The notes beneath the pieces were generated by a model. It saw nothing but the letters and a program-made list of their open reading frames with translations, did not search any database and was not told the DNA's origin. Positions 1 through 8,792 of a stretch of 64,000 nt of DNA are shown in pieces (the stretch's first letter is position 1; each line of letters opens with the position of its first letter). The translations under genes and the position numbers were made by a program. The stretch comes from a bacterium. Its GTDB lineage: Bacteria; Spirochaetota; Spirochaetia; JABEVK01. The stretch spans positions 1 to 64,000 of the forward strand of contig JAJXVP010000001.1 in assembly GCA_021782055.1 (NCBI GenBank). Direction: 5' to 3'.

Positions 1-755
1 CCTCGGGCGGCTTTTTATACCTGTTAGGGCCCTCGGCACCCTTTTGGGGTTCAGCTCTTTTAGCCGCTTCGGCTTTGACCTTAGTCATTATTGCTGTTCC
101 CGAGTCTAAGAATAAAATCGCCTCACGTCAGCGAGTGGCGGGAAAATCGCTGGTAGGTTTCTTAAAAGATCCTGGCTTGCGAGGAATACTTCTGGTGAAT
201 TTGGGCTTTTCGCTGGCATTTAGCTTATTTCAATCGATGTTTTCGCAAGTATCGATCCTTCAGTTGCATTTTGCCCCCTGGCAAATTGGGGCTTCACTAG
301 CCTTTGCCGGTGTCTTGATTGCCCTCACCCAAGGGGGAGGCTTGCGCTTTTTGGTCAAACGTTATGCAGAACGTCCCTTGATGTGGGTGTCCTTGTTTCT
401 TTGTGGAGTGGGACTCTTGCTGTGGGGCGTTTCTACGCTCAGCGTCGAGTTGTTGCTAGCCTTAGTACCCATCAGTTTGGGCGGAGGCATCGCAACGGTT
501 TTGATTCGTTCACTTTTAACGAAGTCGGTTTCTGATCATGAAGTGGGAACGGCTTTAGGGATATCTTCATCCTTGGACAGCTTTTCACGGGTAGTAGGTC
601 CCTTATTGGGCGGCGTTTTAGTGTCTATCAGTGCTATGCTTCCCGGTCTACTTTCAGGAGCTATGATTTTGCTGAGTGTTCTTTTAGGGGTCAGCCTTTG
701 GGGGTGGAAAAGCAAAGCCTCAGCCGAGCCAGCGCCCGCTGAGGCTTCGGAATAA
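1..755 (+). CDS. MFS drug/proton antiporter, C-terminal part
   Basis: The reading frame is open from base 3 and has no start in the window, so about 250 C-terminal residues of a longer protein are seen. They are almost wholly hydrophobic, with about six predicted membrane helices separated by short basic loops, and a short charged tail rich in Ala and Glu. The repeated Gly/Pro-rich helices and the pattern around 'GPLLGGVLV' fit the second half of a major facilitator superfamily exporter of the multidrug/tetracycline type acting in the inner membrane. Substrate cannot be read. The gene converges on pgi, with only six bases between the stop codons. Family assignment is reasonably sure; drug specificity is inference. 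Confidence 0.75.
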   Translation, partial: SGGFLYLLGPSAPFWGSALLAASALTLVIIAVPESKNKIASRQRVAGKSLVGFLKDPGLRGILLVNLGFSLAFSLFQSMFSQVSILQLHFAPWQIGASLAFAGVLIALTQGGGLRFLVKRYAERPLMWVSLFLCGVGLLLWGVSTLSVELLLALVPISLGGGIATVLIRSLLTKSVSDHEVGTALGISSSLDSFSRVVGPLLGGVLVSISAMLPGLLSGAMILLSVLLGVSLWGWKSKASAEPAPAEASE

Positions 756-761
756 TTCCTG

Positions 762-2333
762 TTAGACCGAGAGAAGCTTGGCAAACGCTCGCAAGGCCGG
801 GTCAGAGGCACTGCCATCCAGAACGGACTTGGTCAGAAGCTTACCCAGCTGAACACCCTCTTGGTCAAACGAGTTGATGTTCCAGAGAAACCCTTGAAAC
901 ATGACTTTATTTTCAAAGTGCGCCAACAGGGCTCCTAAGGCTTCAGGAGTCAGTTTTGTATTCCAAAGTAAACTGGAAGGTCGGTTTCCGGGGAACATTT
1001 TGTTGGCGTTTTCGTGGGTTTGACCTTTCGCAAACGCAACAATTTGAGCGGCAAGGTTGGCCTTCAATTTTGTCTGACTGGTAGAACCCTCACTCACGAC
1101 ATCATCACCTGCCTGTGACTCAAGAAACCCAATGAATTGAAGGGGAACAGTATCTGTCCCTTGGTGCAGGTGTTGATAAAAGCTGTGTTGACCATTGGTT
1201 CCTGGTTCGCCAAAAATTACGGGTCCAGTCGCATACTTGAGGGGTTGCCCAAAGCGATTGACCTGTTTGCCATTCGATTCCATATCTAATTGCTGAAGGT
1301 GAGCCGGAAAGCGCGATAAGGCTTGAGAGTAGGGCAATACTGCGGTTGAGGGGTACCCCAACGCATTACGTTCCCAGACACCAAGTAAGGCATCCATCAA
1401 AGCGGCATTTTTTCGAGGATCGGGTTCCAAGGCAGCAACATCAGCTTCGTGTGCTCCTTTAAGAAAGCGTTCCACCACTTCCCAGCCTAGTGCCAAGGAC
1501 AAAATCGTGGCCCCAACCGCTGATGTTGAGGAATAGCGGCCGCCAATATAATCATCGATAAAAAAGCTGGCCAAATACCGTGAGCTTTTTGCCAAGGGAC
1601 TCGTTTCGCTGGTGACGGCAACCATGTGCCGGTCAGGATTCAGGCCTGCTTTTTGCAACTTTTCACGAACAAAGTTTTCGTTCGCCAGAGTCTCTTGGGT
1701 GGTTCCCGATTTTGACACCAGGATAAAAAGTGTCGTTTCGAGCTTCACGGAAGCCACGACTGCCGCAGCGTCATCCGGGTCAACGTTCGAGATGAAGTGA
1801 GCGTCCAGGAATTTCTTCCCTGAAACGGCATTTTCCAGAGCTAAGAACATTGCCCTCGGACCTAAGTCTGAACCCCCGATACCGATTTGTACCACCGAGG
1901 TAAACGCCTTTTCGGTGGAACCCTTGAGTGTTCCTTGGTGAACCTGTTCGGTAAATGTCCGGATTTTTTCAAGCTGAGAGCGATAGAAGGCCCCGAGGTC
2001 TTTTCCCTCTTTGCGAACTGGTCCATCGACTTGACCTCGGGTTAAATGATGCAGAACCAATCGATCTTCGCCGGTATTCATCACAGCACCGTTGAGAAGT
2101 TCTCGGTACTTTGCCGCAAGATCCTGTTCGGCTGCCAAATCCACCAACAGCTGTACAGCTTGGGGGTCGACCGGACGGGCTGCATACGAGAATCTCCAGC
2201 CCGCAGGCCCAGCTATTTGGTAATCCCTAATTCGGTCTTCGGTCAGGAGTGTCTTCAGCTCGGCACTCTTGCCGCCTTTGAGAAGTTTTTTTCCTGATTT
2301 GCTCTGATCAAGATTTTTAAACTGAATTCCCAT
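762..2333 (-). CDS. pgi: Glucose-6-phosphate isomerase
   Basis: A 523-residue protein of normal family length that interconverts glucose-6-phosphate and fructose-6-phosphate in the cytoplasm. The phosphosugar-binding motif GIGGSDLGPRAM lies near residue 152 and the family signature GGRYSSTSAVG near residue 265; a conserved Gln-Glu-Gly segment (DQEGVQLGK) is near the C terminus. The start is fixed by an excellent AGGAGG eight bases upstream. That ribosome site lies inside the end of the upstream thioredoxin-like gene, whose coding region overlaps pgi by 17 bases, so the two are probably co-transcribed. With zwf/opcA nearby this gives the entry into glycolysis and the oxidative pentose phosphate pathway. 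Confidence 0.96.
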   Translation of the reverse strand: MGIQFKNLDQSKSGKKLLKGGKSAELKTLLTEDRIRDYQIAGPAGWRFSYAARPVDPQAVQLLVDLAAEQDLAAKYRELLNGAVMNTGEDRLVLHHLTRGQVDGPVRKEGKDLGAFYRSQLEKIRTFTEQVHQGTLKGSTEKAFTSVVQIGIGGSDLGPRAMFLALENAVSGKKFLDAHFISNVDPDDAAAVVASVKLETTLFILVSKSGTTQETLANENFVREKLQKAGLNPDRHMVAVTSETSPLAKSSRYLASFFIDDYIGGRYSSTSAVGATILSLALGWEVVERFLKGAHEADVAALEPDPRKNAALMDALLGVWERNALGYPSTAVLPYSQALSRFPAHLQQLDMESNGKQVNRFGQPLKYATGPVIFGEPGTNGQHSFYQHLHQGTDTVPLQFIGFLESQAGDDVVSEGSTSQTKLKANLAAQIVAFAKGQTHENANKMFPGNRPSSLLWNTKLTPEALGALLAHFENKVMFQGFLWNINSFDQEGVQLGKLLTKSVLDGSASDPALRAFAKLLSV

Positions 2334-2715
2334 AATTCCTCCTGTGAGCTATGAGTTGTAAGCCTTTTTCTAAAAAATCTACCACTTCGGGAGCGGTTTT
2401 TCGCCGGGTCGTAACAAACCGAAAAATTTCCTGTGATTCTTGAAAAAGAATCAGACTGGGGACCCCAACCACATGGTGTAGCTGAACTTGATGGGGAAAA
2501 GCCTCCGCATCAAGCGAGGCAAAATTCACTGATTCCTGAAATCTTTTCTCAATCGTAGGAAAATATTGTGTCAAATACAGACAATCGCCACACCAGTTGG
2601 TAAGAAAAATCAAAACAGACGGGTTTGGCGAACGGATAAAATTGAGATATTCCCAGGGACTCTCAAGGCTAACCATGGTCACACTATCTACGATTCCGTG
2701 ATTTTTGGCAACCAT
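2317..2715 (-). CDS. Thioredoxin-like protein
   Basis: A small protein of 132 residues with a thioredoxin fold: the redox motif is WCGDC (Cys-Gly-Asp-Cys instead of the usual Cys-Gly-Pro-Cys) and a cis-Pro loop GVPS follows about 60 residues later. No signal peptide is visible, so it is probably cytoplasmic. A second Met at residue 14 (2676) could be the real start, since the first 13 residues precede the usual thioredoxin beginning and neither start has a strong ribosome site. It overlaps pgi by 17 bases. The CGDC centre suggests a thiol-disulfide or monothiol-type reductase with altered potential; the partner is not known. Confidence 0.8.
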   Translation of the reverse strand: MVAKNHGIVDSVTMVSLESPWEYLNFIRSPNPSVLIFLTNWCGDCLYLTQYFPTIEKRFQESVNFASLDAEAFPHQVQLHHVVGVPSLILFQESQEIFRFVTTRRKTAPEVVDFLEKGLQLIAHRRNYGNSV

Positions 2716-2754
2716 TCACTGGCATGAACCCCGGTTCTCGGTTACTTTAGAGGT

Positions 2755-4452
2755 ATGACAGCTTCCTCTTCCAAGCGTCCTGTGTCTCGTCACGCCAAAC
2801 TTCGGGTGCGTACGAGGCAGATCCTAAAAACCTTAGCGCGCCACGGCTTTGGTTATCTGCTCGAAGCACCTCAACGGCATAGAAATGCCAATGCTTCTGT
2901 GACTCTTTCTTCAGCCCCTGAGCTGTCTTCAGCCGGTCAACCGGGCCGATGGAATCGCGTTCGGTTGCTCCTCGAAGATCTGGGCCCCACTTTCATTAAG
3001 ATGGGACAAATCTTTTCGAACCGCCCTGATTTAATTCCTGAAGATTTGCTGACCGAATTAAAAAAACTTCAAGATTCCGTTCCGCCTTTTCCCTTTGAGG
3101 CAGTTAGAATCACCATTGAAACCGAGTTAGAGGGCCCCTTAGAGAGTTTCTTTCGAGATTTTCAAAAAGAACCCGTAGCTAGTGCCAGCGTGGCCCAAGT
3201 GCACGCCGCTACCTTGTTTAACGGAAAAAAAGTGGCCGTCAAGGTTCTGCGCCCAGGGGTAGAAGAGTTAGTGGGCTTAGATTTGGAAATCCTTACCCAT
3301 TTAGGAAGCTGGTTAGAAAATCTGATTTTTCGCGGCGACGTTCTGGATGCCAAAGCCATTCTCGAAGAGTTTTCGCGGACCATGCTGAAAGAAACAGACC
3401 TGCGGAATGAAGCCCTCTACCAAGGAAAATTTGCGGCCAACTTTCAGGAACACCCCGATATCTTTGTTCCTCGTGTCGTGAGTGAGCTCTCGCGTCGCCG
3501 TCTTTTGGTGATGGATTTTGTGCAGGGGATTCATCCTCTGGATTGGGACGGGTATGACAAGGCGGGACTCAAACGTCATGATGTCGCCAAAAAAGGGGTG
3601 GAGCTCTTGCTAACCCAGGTTTTTGTTCATGGCTTTTTTCACGCTGACCCGCACGTCGGCAATCTGAGGATTCTTCCCGACGGACGCATCGTCTTTCTAG
3701 ACTTTGGCATGATGGGAATTCTTTTCTCGAAACACCGGGAATATTTGGCCGAGATGTTGGCTGCTCTAGCGGTGAATGATCCCACGTTGCTCACGAGGGC
3801 TCTTTTGAAATTGGCCGGGAAACCGTTACTGGACCAGCCACAAAAACTCGAAGAAGAAATCTTTATCTTGCTTGAAACCTATGCCCATTTGCCGCTCAAA
3901 GAAGTGGACTTAAAAGATTTTCTTCAGAGGGTAGTAGCGATTTTGCTCAAATTTCGCTTAGTTTTGCCTCCTGGTCTGTACCTTTTGATGAAGTCCTTGG
4001 TAACCATCGAGGGCTTTGGCCGACAGCTTAACCCCGATTTTCAGCTTTTAGATCAATTAGAACCCTTTGTACGGAAAGTCTTTGCGGAAAAATTTGAGCC
4101 ACAGAATCTCTTAAAGGGGGCCGTTGATAGCTTAGGGGACTATGTTTCTTTTCTAGGAAGTCTGCCCGAAGATTTGCAAGAAACCTTACAGCATTGGAAA
4201 AAAGGAAAAGTTCAGCTGGAATGGGATCATGCGGATTTAGAAAATATCCTTCACAAAGCCGATCGAATCTCCAATCGACTTTCGTTTGCTCTCATTGTCA
4301 CCGGTGTGATCCTGGCGTCAGCCTTGACCTTTCAATCACACATTCCTCCGTTATGGAACGGCATTCCCGTCTTATCCATCTTAGGTTTGCTAGGTAGTGG
4401 AATTTTGGGTTTTGCCTTGTTGATCTCGATTTGGCGTTCGGGAAGGTTTTAA
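2755..4452 (+). CDS. ABC1/AarF/UbiB-family atypical kinase
   Basis: 565 residues with the UbiB signature: a KxGQ segment (FIKMGQ, about residue 82), an Ala-rich loop ASASVAQVHA in place of the normal P-loop, the nucleotide Lys in VAVKVLRPG, and the catalytic-type HADPHVGN...DFG stretch near residues 298-323. Two membrane helices lie at the extreme C terminus (about 507-560), as usual in this family. Members support ubiquinone or other isoprenoid lipid metabolism, but the substrate is generally unclear; no quinone genes are nearby, so I give no symbol. The ATG is preceded by AGAGG at very short distance. It stands divergently from the thioredoxin-like gene. Confidence 0.88.
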   Translation: MTASSSKRPVSRHAKLRVRTRQILKTLARHGFGYLLEAPQRHRNANASVTLSSAPELSSAGQPGRWNRVRLLLEDLGPTFIKMGQIFSNRPDLIPEDLLTELKKLQDSVPPFPFEAVRITIETELEGPLESFFRDFQKEPVASASVAQVHAATLFNGKKVAVKVLRPGVEELVGLDLEILTHLGSWLENLIFRGDVLDAKAILEEFSRTMLKETDLRNEALYQGKFAANFQEHPDIFVPRVVSELSRRRLLVMDFVQGIHPLDWDGYDKAGLKRHDVAKKGVELLLTQVFVHGFFHADPHVGNLRILPDGRIVFLDFGMMGILFSKHREYLAEMLAALAVNDPTLLTRALLKLAGKPLLDQPQKLEEEIFILLETYAHLPLKEVDLKDFLQRVVAILLKFRLVLPPGLYLLMKSLVTIEGFGRQLNPDFQLLDQLEPFVRKVFAEKFEPQNLLKGAVDSLGDYVSFLGSLPEDLQETLQHWKKGKVQLEWDHADLENILHKADRISNRLSFALIVTGVILASALTFQSHIPPLWNGIPVLSILGLLGSGILGFALLISIWRSGRF

Positions 4453-4484
4453 ACCTCTCGAGAGTTTTAAGTCGTTCAGGGTGC

Positions 4485-4512
4485 TTGAGCATTTTTCAGA
4501 AAAGAGTACAAT
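4485..4512 (+). promoter_or_regulatory. Sigma70-like promoter of the ferredoxin gene
   Basis: TTGAGC (4485-4490), a 16-base spacer and TACAAT (4507-4512) precede the ferredoxin start by about 28 bases, leaving room for the ribosome site CAGGAG. Confidence 0.55.
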
Positions 4513-4540
4513 GAGTCTATCTTGTATCAGGAGCGTAAAG

Positions 4541-4708
4541 ATGGCATACAAAATTTCTGATGCCTGTGTGGCCTGCGGCGCTTGTGTGGATGTTTGTCCG
4601 GTAGAAGCGATTGCGGAAGGGGATATTTATGTGATCAATCCCGACATTTGCATCGACTGTGGCGCTTGCGCCAGTGAGTGTCCTTCCGAAGCTATTTCTC
4701 CTGCCTAA
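4541..4708 (+). CDS. 2[4Fe-4S] ferredoxin
   Basis: A 55-residue ferredoxin of clostridial type with two complete cluster motifs, CVACGACVDVCP and CIDCGACASECP (each CxxCxxCxxxCP), so it should carry two [4Fe-4S] clusters and act as a soluble low-potential electron carrier. The start at 4541 is chosen because GGAG lies just upstream and the protein then begins with the usual MAYKI; a longer in-frame start at 4481 would add 20 non-conserved residues and overlap the promoter. The gene stands alone between a promoter and a strong terminator. Its presence suggests an anaerobic metabolism using ferredoxin-linked oxidoreductases or radical SAM enzymes. Confidence 0.95.
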   Translation: MAYKISDACVACGACVDVCPVEAIAEGDIYVINPDICIDCGACASECPSEAISPA

Positions 4709-4737
4709 GGAAAATCTTCAGAAAATCCAGATTTGGT

Positions 4738-4782
4738 AAAAAAACCGTTTCTAGAATCCTCTAGAAGCGGTTTTTTTTTTTG
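4738..4782 (+). terminator. Intrinsic terminator after ferredoxin
   Basis: A near-perfect hairpin with arms AAAACCG-TTCTAGA and TCTAGAA-CGGTTTT is followed by a run of eleven T. It closes the ferredoxin transcript. Confidence 0.9.
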
Positions 4783-4824
4783 CTTTTTCGCTCAAGTTTG
4801 CCGATGATCAAAAAAGAGGCGGTT

Positions 4825-6261
4825 ATGTCCGACAGGTTGCCATCAGAACCCTTTTCAGAATCCTCAAAAGATGAAATACCGTCCCTTTTTTCCACCTTGG
4901 GAGGCCAAGATGGTGCGGCGTCGATAGATCTCTACTTGTCGGCTGACGAAATGTCACTACGGGGAACCTTTCATCCTCCCACCAAAGCTGAAGGGCGGCT
5001 GTTAACCTATGCCGAAGTTGCCGAAGCCTTAGGAAATTTGCATTTCACAGGGTTTTTAGAACGAGCCCTCCAAGAAGCGATTTTTCTCTGCAATACCGAA
5101 AAACGCCTTGTTCCTCAAGTTCTTATTGCCCAAGGAAAACCACCCAAAGGAACTCGTCCTGCCTACCTAAAGCTGGAACCTCAGTTGTATGCGCATCATT
5201 TCCCCAGCGAAAAAATTGCCGTAGATTTCAAAGAATACAGTCCCTTTATCATCGTCAAAAAAGGTGAACTGCTCGCCAGGGCTTACCCCGCGCGTGAAGG
5301 TTCTCCCGGTGTTACCGTTTTAGGAAAAGAAATCCCCGCCGGGAAAAAAGAGGTAAAGCTTCTTAAGCCAGGTCCTCACACCATCTTTGTCCGAGGAAAA
5401 GTCTATGCTGGCCTCGCCGGACGGTTTGTACTCGAAGGGGATGTTTTTGACGTTTCAGACACCTTAGAAATTAAAGAGGGGATCGATTACTCGACGGGAC
5501 ATGTAATCTTTCCGGGGAACATCTCAATCGCAGGGATTGTTCAAAGTGAATTTAAGTTGGTCTCCGGCGGCTCAATCACCGTAAAAGACACCTTAGATGC
5601 CTCTGAAGTGATTTGCAAAATTGATTTAACTTGTCATGGGGGCATAATTGGTAAAAAGCCCGGAATTGTTCGGGTGGGACATCAGCTCATCAGCTTATTT
5701 GTTGAGAACGCACAAGTTGAAGTTTTAGGGACGGCTCAGATTCACAAAGCCGTCTTGCACGCTAAAATTTTTTGCAACGGAAGCTTTCAAGCTCCTGAAG
5801 CTAAATTGGTTTCTTCGTTTTTGATGAGCAAGGGGAGTGCTGTGCTTGGTCAACTAGGAAATGAGCATGGTTCTAGCCACGTCGTCATCGGAAAGGATTT
5901 TGTGGTACATCGTCGGCTTGAACAACTTCGCGAACAGTATCAAGCCGAAGAAGAACATTTGTTTCAGTTAAAAAGTCGTCTTGATCCGGCTCAAGGCGGA
6001 CGCTTTGCCGACTACGAGAAGCAAATTCGTGATCGCCTTGCGGAACTTGTAGAAGAAATGAACCAATTCACCGAAAACCTTTTTAATCCTGAGCCTGTGA
6101 CGCTAACCGTTTTGGGCGAAATCCACGCTGGTTCCCTGATAGAAATGGGGTATGCCCAGTACCCTGTCGTCAGTTCGATGAAAGGTAAGCTTTTTCGGCT
6201 TTCGGACGACAAAAAAACCATCGTGGCCGAAAAAGCTGGCAAGAGCAAAGAATCGGATTAA
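4825..6261 (+). CDS. FapA / DUF342 family protein
   Basis: About 478 residues. The middle part (roughly 130-340) is a Gly/Val-rich repetitive beta region typical of the FapA (DUF342) family, with segments such as 'GHVIFPGNISIAGIV' that suggest a right-handed beta-helix. A charged coiled coil follows (about 355-410), then a short C-terminal beta domain. FapA proteins are described as polymer- or cell-surface-related proteins in flagellated bacteria, but their exact job is unclear. The start at 4825 has AAAGAGG upstream and removes a preceding 15-residue segment that lies directly against the terminator. It converges with opcA, the two coding regions overlapping by four bases. Cytoplasmic, no signal peptide. 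Confidence 0.85.
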   Translation: MSDRLPSEPFSESSKDEIPSLFSTLGGQDGAASIDLYLSADEMSLRGTFHPPTKAEGRLLTYAEVAEALGNLHFTGFLERALQEAIFLCNTEKRLVPQVLIAQGKPPKGTRPAYLKLEPQLYAHHFPSEKIAVDFKEYSPFIIVKKGELLARAYPAREGSPGVTVLGKEIPAGKKEVKLLKPGPHTIFVRGKVYAGLAGRFVLEGDVFDVSDTLEIKEGIDYSTGHVIFPGNISIAGIVQSEFKLVSGGSITVKDTLDASEVICKIDLTCHGGIIGKKPGIVRVGHQLISLFVENAQVEVLGTAQIHKAVLHAKIFCNGSFQAPEAKLVSSFLMSKGSAVLGQLGNEHGSSHVVIGKDFVVHRRLEQLREQYQAEEEHLFQLKSRLDPAQGGRFADYEKQIRDRLAELVEEMNQFTENLFNPEPVTLTVLGEIHAGSLIEMGYAQYPVVSSMKGKLFRLSDDKKTIVAEKAGKSKESD

Positions 6262-7238
6262 AGATTTTCTAGTGCTTCGAGAAACAGACGATCTGACGAA
6301 TTCTTATCAATCTCTTGAAGTAAGGCCTCGCCAGTAGTTGGCATTTTAAAAATAGACGAATAGTTAAGTGCCGGTCCAACGGCCTTGGCGTAACCTTCAC
6401 CCGAATCTTTAAGTTCCAATTTCTGACCATCTTGGGTCTCAAAGGTCAAGGTAAAGCCCCGATTGAGGGCTTTAGGAGCGAGATGTTTCAAAACGATAGG
6501 TTTTCCGTCTTGGGTATAATGCCATTCGGTAGAAGAAAGGTCAGTTTTGCCCTGCCAGTTCATCTTCACGCGGAACCACTGAAAAAACAAAAGTGCCTCG
6601 GAGGGTAACCCCCCTTGCAAGGTAATCCCTGCAAGATTGTGAAGGTGGGGACGCATTTCCTGAGTGTTGAAAAAGTTGGCGGCAAGTTTCAGCAAAGGTC
6701 CAATCCGCACCCACGAAAAGTCCGACAAGGGAGTTTTTAGTTCACAGGAACGTCGGGAAAGTTCCTTGAGAAATTCTTGAGGCTGGTCACAAAAAGCAGT
6801 ATCAATAAAACATCGGTCGGCAACATCATCAAATAACTGGGGCACGGGCGCTTGATCAAGGCTATCTAACCACCAGACAAAAACAGGAATTTCACGAATA
6901 AGGAGCGGGGCCCAGGTTTCTGGGACTTCTCCGGCTTTGTCATCACCCGAAAAAATAACAATCTCTTGAATACAAAGCACCTTGTCATTTTCATCGGGCA
7001 CGCAGCGTGCGGTGACATCGGTGTGAGTGACCCCACCGTGATTCTTGCGAATGACAATCACTCGGGCGGGGCGTTTGCCATGCAGGTAATTAAGTGCTTC
7101 CATCAACAAACGGTCATCTTGGTCCGAAACGTACACCACCAAGTTAAAAAGGTTGGTTCTGGCTTCGTTAGGCGAAATTTCCTGTTGAATTTTTCGTAGT
7201 TGGTGCTCGACGGCTTGAGGATCAGCGTAACGTTTCAT
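6258..7238 (-). CDS. opcA: Glucose-6-phosphate dehydrogenase assembly protein OpcA
   Basis: 326 residues matching the OpcA family, which in cyanobacteria and actinobacteria helps glucose-6-phosphate dehydrogenase assemble and respond to redox state. Recognised from segments such as NLVVYV (near residue 33), the REIPVFVWW stretch (about 116-125) and the position directly behind zwf. The ATG at 7238 overlaps the zwf stop (ATGA) and has TGGAGA upstream, so translation is probably coupled; a GTG four codons earlier is less likely. No signal peptide. Family identity is fairly firm; the regulatory role in this organism is inferred from the pairing with zwf. Confidence 0.85.
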   Translation of the reverse strand: MKRYADPQAVEHQLRKIQQEISPNEARTNLFNLVVYVSDQDDRLLMEALNYLHGKRPARVIVIRKNHGGVTHTDVTARCVPDENDKVLCIQEIVIFSGDDKAGEVPETWAPLLIREIPVFVWWLDSLDQAPVPQLFDDVADRCFIDTAFCDQPQEFLKELSRRSCELKTPLSDFSWVRIGPLLKLAANFFNTQEMRPHLHNLAGITLQGGLPSEALLFFQWFRVKMNWQGKTDLSSTEWHYTQDGKPIVLKHLAPKALNRGFTLTFETQDGQKLELKDSGEGYAKAVGPALNYSSIFKMPTTGEALLQEIDKNSSDRLFLEALENL

Positions 7239-8728
7239 AGTTTTCTCCACTTCTGATTCACCGAAGACAGCAACGCTTTAGCTTCTTCGGGGCCGGAACT
7301 ACCAGCACGATACTGGGGTAGGGGCGAGGGATCTTCGGCCCAACCTTGAAGAATGCGGGTAATAAAAGCCCAGCTGGTTTCAATTTCGTCACGCCGCGTG
7401 TATAAGGTGGAATCGCCGACAAGAGCATCCAGCAAAAGACGTTCATAGGCCTCGGGGGTAGATTCTCCAAAGGCGTTGCCATAGGCAAAGTCCATACTCA
7501 CTGGCCTGACCTGCGTCGTATAGCCAGGAATTTTGGCGTTAATGTTGAAGGTCACGCCTTCTTCGGGTTGAATATGAATGACTAGGGTGTTGTTCTTGGT
7601 ATCACTGCCACGGTTATTAAAAATGTGAAGCGGCGGCTCTTTAAACGAAACCGCGACCTCGCTGACCCGTCTTCCCAGACTCTTTCCTGTCCGGATAAAA
7701 ATCGGGACACCTTCCCATCGCCAGGTATCTAAGAAAATTTTAAGAGCAACAAAGGTCTCAGTATGGGAATCAGGGTTTACTCCATCCTCTTCTAAGTAAC
7801 CCTTGACACTTTGCCCTTGAACAATTCCCGGGCCGTATTGACCTCGTACCGTATACGTTTTTACGTCTTTAAACGTGATAGGCCGCAGGCTCTTCAAAAC
7901 TTTGACTTTTTCGGTACGAATGGTGTCGGGCGAAAGATCGTTGGGGGGCTCCATCGTTAAAAGCGTCATTAGTTGAAAGATATGGTTTTGCACCATATCC
8001 CGCATGGCACCTGATTTTTCGTAGTAGTTGCCTCGCGTACCAACCCCCAGGGATTCTGCAACGGTAATTTGAATGTGATCAATATAACGATTGTTCCACA
8101 GCGGCTCAAAAATTCCGTTGCCAAAGCGGAGCACTAAAATATTTTGGACGGTTTCTTTTCCTAAGTAGTGATCAATGCGGTAGATTTGATTTTCGTCGAA
8201 GACTGAAGCCAGGATTTCATTAAGCTCTTTTGCGGTGGCTAAATCTCGACCAAAGGGCTTTTCGACAATGATCCGGCTATAGCCAGGAACAGACTGGTTG
8301 AGGTTTTGAGCTCCCAGATTTTTGATGATCGCTTCGTACTCGTCAGGCGGCGTCGACAGGTAGAAGAGCCGTCCCTCCCAACCTTTGACGAGCTGGGCTA
8401 AGCGTTTATAGCCTTCTGGGTCATCAAACGTCGAGCTGACATAGTCGAGTTTTTCCAGGAAGGCCTTTTTTTGGGCTTCGGGAACAGAGGCAAAAGCTCC
8501 TCCGGCTATCATCTGATGAGCTTCTTCTCGAAAGGTATCACCAGTCCAAGTTCGTCTAGCAAACCCCACAATCTTGAATTGTGAGATGTTTCCTTTCAAA
8601 AACAGAGAAAATAGTGCGGGAATCAGTTTCCGCCGCGTGAGGTCGCCCGTGGCACCGAAAATCGTTATGATAAAGGGAACCGGTTCTTTGGCAAACTGAA
8701 GACCGTCGAGAAGCGGGTTAGTAAACAT
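7235..8728 (-). CDS. zwf: Glucose-6-phosphate 1-dehydrogenase
   Basis: 497 residues, full length. It oxidises glucose-6-phosphate to 6-phosphogluconolactone, the first step of the oxidative pentose phosphate pathway and an NADPH source. The nucleotide motif GATGDLTRRKL is near residue 25 and the active-site segment RIDHYLGKE near residue 181, with the EKPFG motif just before it. The start ATG has no Shine-Dalgarno; a promoter TTGTAA-17-TACATT would place the transcript start at or beside the ATG, so the mRNA may be leaderless. Divergent from murI, with overlapping -35 boxes. Confidence 0.97.
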   Translation of the reverse strand: MFTNPLLDGLQFAKEPVPFIITIFGATGDLTRRKLIPALFSLFLKGNISQFKIVGFARRTWTGDTFREEAHQMIAGGAFASVPEAQKKAFLEKLDYVSSTFDDPEGYKRLAQLVKGWEGRLFYLSTPPDEYEAIIKNLGAQNLNQSVPGYSRIIVEKPFGRDLATAKELNEILASVFDENQIYRIDHYLGKETVQNILVLRFGNGIFEPLWNNRYIDHIQITVAESLGVGTRGNYYEKSGAMRDMVQNHIFQLMTLLTMEPPNDLSPDTIRTEKVKVLKSLRPITFKDVKTYTVRGQYGPGIVQGQSVKGYLEEDGVNPDSHTETFVALKIFLDTWRWEGVPIFIRTGKSLGRRVSEVAVSFKEPPLHIFNNRGSDTKNNTLVIHIQPEEGVTFNINAKIPGYTTQVRPVSMDFAYGNAFGESTPEAYERLLLDALVGDSTLYTRRDEIETSWAFITRILQGWAEDPSPLPQYRAGSSGPEEAKALLSSVNQKWRKL

Positions 8729-8734
8729 AGAATG

Positions 8735-8763
8735 AATGTAATCAGGTCGGCGTCAATTTACAA
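8735..8763 (-). promoter_or_regulatory. zwf promoter, leaderless arrangement
   Basis: On the minus strand TTGTAA (8763-8758), 17 bases, TACATT (8740-8735), then six bases to the zwf ATG at 8728. The predicted start of transcription coincides with the start codon. Its -35 box overlaps the murI -35 box on the other strand. Confidence 0.5.
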
Positions 8764-8785
8764 GCGTTTTTTCTTTGCATAGAAT
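8757..8785 (+). promoter_or_regulatory. murI promoter, leaderless arrangement
   Basis: TTTACA (8757-8762), 17 bases, TAGAAT (8780-8785), then seven bases to the murI ATG at 8793. No ribosome-binding site can fit between. Confidence 0.55.
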
Positions 8786-8792
8786 AGCGGCA

